A stretch of DNA of 64,000 nucleotides. Source: ZC4RG25 sp023428365 (lineage in GTDB: Bacteria > Pseudomonadota > Alphaproteobacteria > Rhizobiales > Hyphomicrobiaceae). The stretch covers positions 186,001 to 250,000 of the forward strand of contig JBNOAI010000011.1 in the NCBI GenBank assembly GCA_050283925.1. The letters are read 5' to 3'. How positions within the stretch are numbered: the stretch's first letter is position 1; each line of letters starts with the position of its first letter. Below are positions 60,256 to 64,000 of this stretch, in pieces. Position numbers and translations under genes: made by a program. The notes beneath the pieces were generated by a model that searched no databases, was not told the origin of the DNA, and saw only the letters and a program-made list of their open reading frames with translations.

Positions 60256-61953
60256 ATGGTGGAGGCTCTTGCACATCTGAAGCGTACGCTGGAATTCGGG
60301 AAGCATGTGCCGCTGCATAAGATCGCGCGGCGCTTCGAATTGACGATCCAACGCAGAATACGGGATCGCTGGCCCCTTAGCACAAACCATCTGCCCATTG
60401 TTATCTCGCCCAATCCCGTACGCCCGCAGCCACTGTCTTCTTTTGTTTCCCCAACGCCAGCAATCGATACAGCCAAACGTCGCATCAGACTGCTCGGGCG
60501 TTCCGTGCCGCTGTCTAGCTCACATCTCATTGATTGGGCGACCGACGTCACGCCACCTGACGCTCAGCTATGGCGCATGAAACTGCACGAGATGGCATAT
60601 CTCGGCGAATGCTCAGATGAACTGTTCGCTGCACTCGTCGCCGACTGGATCGCACACAACCCGCCGACGCAGCGCGGCGCATGGAAAGACGCGTGGAACA
60701 GCTTCACGGTTTCGATCCGTACCGTAATCTGGATGCAAGAACTCGCGAGGCGCACTGACCTCGATTGTCTGCTGGTCGCGCAAATCGAGGCGAGCCTTGC
60801 ACAGCAGCTCCAGTTCCTGATGCGCAATCTCGAAAACGACATCGGCGGCAATCATCTCATCAAAAATATAAAAGCTTTGATTTGGGGATCAGCATATTTT
60901 GAGGGAGACGATGCCAAGAGTTGGCGCAACACCGCCATAGACCTGTTGAAGACAGAGTTGCCCGTGCAGGTGTTGAGCGATGGGATGCACTTCGAGCGTT
61001 CGCCGTCCTATCATTGCCAGGTCTTTGCTGATCTTCTCGAATGTCGTCACGTTTTGCGCGGCGATCCGTTCGGCGGGGGGCTGGATGATGCACTCCATCG
61101 CATGGCGCAGGCGACCGCAGACCTGACCCATCCGGACGGCGCGGTCGCGCAGTTCAACGACTCCGGCCTGACGATGGCCACGCTGCCGGATGCGTGTCTC
61201 GACGCCTACGAGTGCCTTTTCAACACGCGTCCGCAACGGCAACATGTCTTCGCGTTTAAAGATGCGGGACTATTCGGCCTGCGTCGTGGCGATACGTATT
61301 TCGTAGCTGATTGCGGTCGGATTGCCCCTGACGACCTCCCGGCTCACGGCCACGGCGACATCCTGAGCTTCGAATGGTCCGTCGACGGACAGCGCATCAT
61401 TGTCGATCAGGGTGTCGGACAATACAGCCCCGGGCCACGCCGCCAATTCGCGCGCTCCGCCGTGAGCCATAACACGCTCTGTTTCGCCGGTTTCGATCAG
61501 GCCGACTTCTTCAGCGCATTCCGCTGTGGACGCAGACCTGATGTGGAGGTTCGAATTTGGCAACCACGCGCTGACGGTTTCACGCTCGAAGGCGCGCACA
61601 ACGGTTTCGAGCATCTCCCAGGTTCGCCAATTCACGTCCGCCGCTTTGAGACGAGCGCCAGCGAGATTGTCATCGAGGATCGCATCGAAGGTGAACCGCG
61701 GGAAGAAGCCACGATCGGCTTCTTGCTGCATCCAAACGTCCGCGCGCAGGTGACGGGCGATCAAACTATCCTCCGTTTTGGGCAACGCGAAGTTTCCATT
61801 TCCGCCACGCAGCCGATACGCGCAGAGGATGCCGTGTGGTGGGCAGATCTCGGCCGCGAGCTTCCAACCACGCGACTTCGGATCGCGCTACCTGCAAAAA
61901 TTCGAAGCCTGCGGACAGTGCTGCGGGTTCCCGATCCGGGCACACACGCATGA
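60256..61953 (+). CDS. heparinase II/III-family protein
   Basis: This 565-residue protein belongs to the heparinase II/III-like alginate-lyase superfamily. The alpha-toroid domain covers about 80-340 and includes the NHLIKNIKALIWG and FERSPSYHCQVFADLLE segments. The beta-sandwich follows, with DLPAHGHGDILSFEWSVDG (HxHxD type) and SAVSHNTLCF. No signal peptide is seen, so it may act in the cytoplasm. Such proteins are often encoded with bi-domain oxidoreductases in polysaccharide loci, where lyase activity is unproven. Its last codon overlaps the next gene's ATG. Confidence 0.87.
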   Translation: MVEALAHLKRTLEFGKHVPLHKIARRFELTIQRRIRDRWPLSTNHLPIVISPNPVRPQPLSSFVSPTPAIDTAKRRIRLLGRSVPLSSSHLIDWATDVTPPDAQLWRMKLHEMAYLGECSDELFAALVADWIAHNPPTQRGAWKDAWNSFTVSIRTVIWMQELARRTDLDCLLVAQIEASLAQQLQFLMRNLENDIGGNHLIKNIKALIWGSAYFEGDDAKSWRNTAIDLLKTELPVQVLSDGMHFERSPSYHCQVFADLLECRHVLRGDPFGGGLDDALHRMAQATADLTHPDGAVAQFNDSGLTMATLPDACLDAYECLFNTRPQRQHVFAFKDAGLFGLRRGDTYFVADCGRIAPDDLPAHGHGDILSFEWSVDGQRIIVDQGVGQYSPGPRRQFARSAVSHNTLCFAGFDQADFFSAFRCGRRPDVEVRIWQPRADGFTLEGAHNGFEHLPGSPIHVRRFETSASEIVIEDRIEGEPREEATIGFLLHPNVRAQVTGDQTILRFGQREVSISATQPIRAEDAVWWADLGRELPTTRLRIALPAKIRSLRTVLRVPDPGTHA

Positions 61954-64000
61954 GGCAGGTTCGGCAGATCTATCGCACTGGGGCCTTGTCCGTTGCCGAC
62001 GTCCCCGCACCTCGGGCTGGCCACGGAAGGTTGCTGGTCGCGACACGGGTTTCCCTCATCAGTTCCGGCACTGAAAAGCAGCTTGTGGATCTTGCCCGAA
62101 CGTCTCTGGCTGGCAAGGCGATGGCGCGCCCTGATCTCGTCCGCAAGACCCTGCGCAGCGTGCGGCATGACGGTCTGCGTCCAACGATAGACAAGGTGCT
62201 GGCGCGCCTCGATACGCCAATTCCGCTCGGTTACAGTCTCGCGGGCGTGATCATGGAAACCGGGTCTGGCGTCACTGGCTTCAGTGTCGGCGATCGCGTT
62301 GCATGTTCAGGTGCCGGCTACGCCAATCATGCCGAGATCAACGCAATTCCCAAAAATCTCGCCGTTCGCATTCCGGACAATGTCGACGACGCCAGCGCAA
62401 GTTTTGCCGGGCTCGGCGCTATCGCGCTCCAAGGCGTGCGTCTGACCGCACCGACGCTGGGCGAGACCGTTATCGTAATGGGTCTTGGTCTCATCGGATT
62501 GCTGACCGTGCAGTTGCTGAAGGCCAATGGCTGTCGCGTTCTCGGTATCGATCCGGATGCCGGTCGCACCGAACTCGCCCGCGCGCTCGGTGCTGACCTA
62601 ACCGTCAGCGACGACGCTGTGAACGCAGTCCAAAACTTCACCGCAGGTCTCGGCGCCGACGCCGTTATCGTCACTGCTGCCACGTCATCCAGCGAGCCGA
62701 TCAACGCCGCTGCGGAAATGTGCCGGCTCAAGGGGCGCATTGTCGTTGTCGGCATGGTTGGACTGAATATCGATCGTGAGCCGTTCTACAGGCGCGAAAT
62801 CGAACTCAAGTTGTCGATGTCGTCCGGCCCCGGCCGATATGATCCGAACTATGAGCAGGATGGCCACGATTACCCCGCCGCTTATGTCCGCTGGACCGAA
62901 CAGCGCAATATGGAGGCGTTCCTCCGCCTCGTGGCGGATGGCAAGGTAACGCCGCTGCAGCTCATTACGCACCGCTTTGCGATCAATGATGCGGTGCAGG
63001 CTTACGATCTCATGCAGCGACGCGAACCACATCTGGCGATGCTGCTCACGTATCCCGAACCCACGAATGTCACACCTATCCGCGTATTGTCGGTGGCGGC
63101 ATCGCCTCGTCCGAAGACCGCCTCCAACGGGATCGCTTTCATTGGCTTCGGAAATTATGCGCGGAGTGTCCTGCTTCCTGCCATCCGTGCCACCGTGCAG
63201 CCGACTCTGACGACCGTCGTCACCTCCAATGGCATCAGCGCCGACCATGCTGCAAATAAGTATGGGTTTTCCAAAGCCGCGACAGACCCGTCCCTGGCGC
63301 TGTCCGATCCCGACACAGATATCGTCTTCATTGCAACGCGGCACGATACGCATGCCAGCCTCGCAGCTCAGGCATTAAATGCCGGAAAGCACGTGTTCTG
63401 TGAAAAGCCGCTAGCACTCACCAAAGAGGAACTCGCTGACATCGCAGCCGCAGCCCGCGGGACAGATCGCATACTTGCAGTCGGCTTCAACCGCCGCTTC
63501 GCACCGTTGCTGCAGGACGCCAAAGCCGCGCTACGTCCGCGGACTGATCCACTCGCGATGCTATATCGGATCAATGCCGGACAAATCGCATCCGATCATT
63601 GGACGCAACGCGCGGAGGGCGGCGGACGGATTATCGGCGAAGCGTGCCACTTCGTCGATACATTAAGCTGGCTCGCGGACAGTCTGCCCGTCGAGATCTA
63701 CGCCGCAGATGCCCGTGGTCATAATGACGTGGTGTCCATCATCCTTCGCTTCGCCGACGGCTCGACCGGAACAATTGTCTACACGGCGCTCGGAGATACC
63801 GCGGTCTCTAAAGAATACATCGAGATATTCGCAGCAGGTTGCGTTGTTAAAGTGGATGATTTTCAACGCCTCTCTATTAGCCGCAACGGCCGAACGCGTA
63901 CTCGCAAAGCTAAACCCGACAAAGGTCAGAAAGCGCTAGTCCGAGCATTTCTGGACGCTGCGCGCAATGGATCGGAACCTCCCATTTCGCTGAACGAGAT
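61950..64000 (+). CDS. bi-domain oxidoreductase (MDR + Gfo/Idh/MocA), 3' end beyond window
   Basis: The frame is open from the ATG at 61950 to the right edge (683 codons). The N-terminal half is a medium-chain dehydrogenase (ISSGTEKQLVDLART, GAGYANHAEINAIP, VMGLGLIGLLTVQLL). The zinc ligands of the true alcohol dehydrogenases are replaced: GHE reads GYS in PLGYSLAGV. The C-terminal half is a Gfo/Idh/MocA domain with IAFIGFGNYARSVLLPAI, the EKP motif in GKHVFCEKPLALT and EACHFVDTLSWL. Fusions like this are typical of sugar-nucleotide or uronate processing in polysaccharide loci. The start overlaps the heparinase-like gene (ATGA). Confidence 0.92.
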   Translation, partial: MRQVRQIYRTGALSVADVPAPRAGHGRLLVATRVSLISSGTEKQLVDLARTSLAGKAMARPDLVRKTLRSVRHDGLRPTIDKVLARLDTPIPLGYSLAGVIMETGSGVTGFSVGDRVACSGAGYANHAEINAIPKNLAVRIPDNVDDASASFAGLGAIALQGVRLTAPTLGETVIVMGLGLIGLLTVQLLKANGCRVLGIDPDAGRTELARALGADLTVSDDAVNAVQNFTAGLGADAVIVTAATSSSEPINAAAEMCRLKGRIVVVGMVGLNIDREPFYRREIELKLSMSSGPGRYDPNYEQDGHDYPAAYVRWTEQRNMEAFLRLVADGKVTPLQLITHRFAINDAVQAYDLMQRREPHLAMLLTYPEPTNVTPIRVLSVAASPRPKTASNGIAFIGFGNYARSVLLPAIRATVQPTLTTVVTSNGISADHAANKYGFSKAATDPSLALSDPDTDIVFIATRHDTHASLAAQALNAGKHVFCEKPLALTKEELADIAAAARGTDRILAVGFNRRFAPLLQDAKAALRPRTDPLAMLYRINAGQIASDHWTQRAEGGGRIIGEACHFVDTLSWLADSLPVEIYAADARGHNDVVSIILRFADGSTGTIVYTALGDTAVSKEYIEIFAAGCVVKVDDFQRLSISRNGRTRTRKAKPDKGQKALVRAFLDAARNGSEPPISLNE

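Overview
The window looks like a chromosomal segment of a GC-rich alphaproteobacterium, most likely order Hyphomicrobiales and near the Bradyrhizobiaceae/Xanthobacteraceae. This is inferred from gene content and order: separate glyQ and glyS, the GNAT-obgE-proB-proA-nadD-rsfS-rlmH run beside rplU-rpmA, a class II DAHP synthase, a PF13536-type efflux protein, an OpgC protein and a Wzz/BY-kinase exopolysaccharide locus. No tRNA, rRNA, CRISPR array, insertion sequence or prophage gene was seen. Two genes run off the edges: glyS on the left and a bi-domain oxidoreductase on the right.

Left half (1-32.8 kb) is mostly housekeeping. On the minus strand lies glyQ - small membrane protein - isochorismatase-like hydrolase - glyS, with a SppA-type protease, a TrmN6-like methyltransferase and a DUF2007 protein upstream. 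Divergent from these are a polyprenyl diphosphate synthase and an efflux permease, followed by ispE and a large TPR protein. An overlapping opgC/SGNH-hydrolase pair, an M20 amidohydrolase and a lipoprotein with a possible Cys-His-Asp triad follow. Next come gltX, nadE, an Asp/Glu racemase-family protein, class II DAHP synthase, a YbdK-type ligase, YceI, an SDR enzyme, an outer-membrane barrel, gor, DUF2059, rpiA, gabD, gph, a flavin-binding PPOX-like protein, a trans-sulfuration PLP enzyme, a second SDR and a second racemase-family protein.

The middle (32.8-49.9 kb) holds the ribosome/proline/NAD operon (GNAT, obgE, proB, proA, nadD, rsfS, rlmH), the rplU-rpmA pair with a clear intrinsic terminator, a predicted self-processing Ntn amidase, AMP nucleosidase and an orphan FecR-domain protein. 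After these come an enolase-superfamily dehydratase with a small membrane protein and, divergently, a TRAP transporter (dctP-dctQ-dctM). The spacer between them carries a GntR-like palindrome. A DUF6569 protein and a RidA protein close the section.

The right end (49.9-64 kb) is an envelope or exopolysaccharide locus in two divergent arms. The minus arm encodes a CpsB/PHP-type phosphatase, a Wza-like export lipoprotein, a Wzz/BY-kinase fusion and a membrane-anchored TPR protein. Together these would set chain length, phosphorylation state and export. The plus arm encodes a small secreted FecR-like protein, an O-antigen-ligase/polymerase-like membrane protein, a UDP-GlcNAc 2-epimerase split by a frameshift, a WbuB-like glycosyltransferase, a heparinase II/III-like protein and a bi-domain sugar oxidoreductase. 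No initiating sugar-phosphate transferase or flippase is visible, so the locus probably continues to the right.
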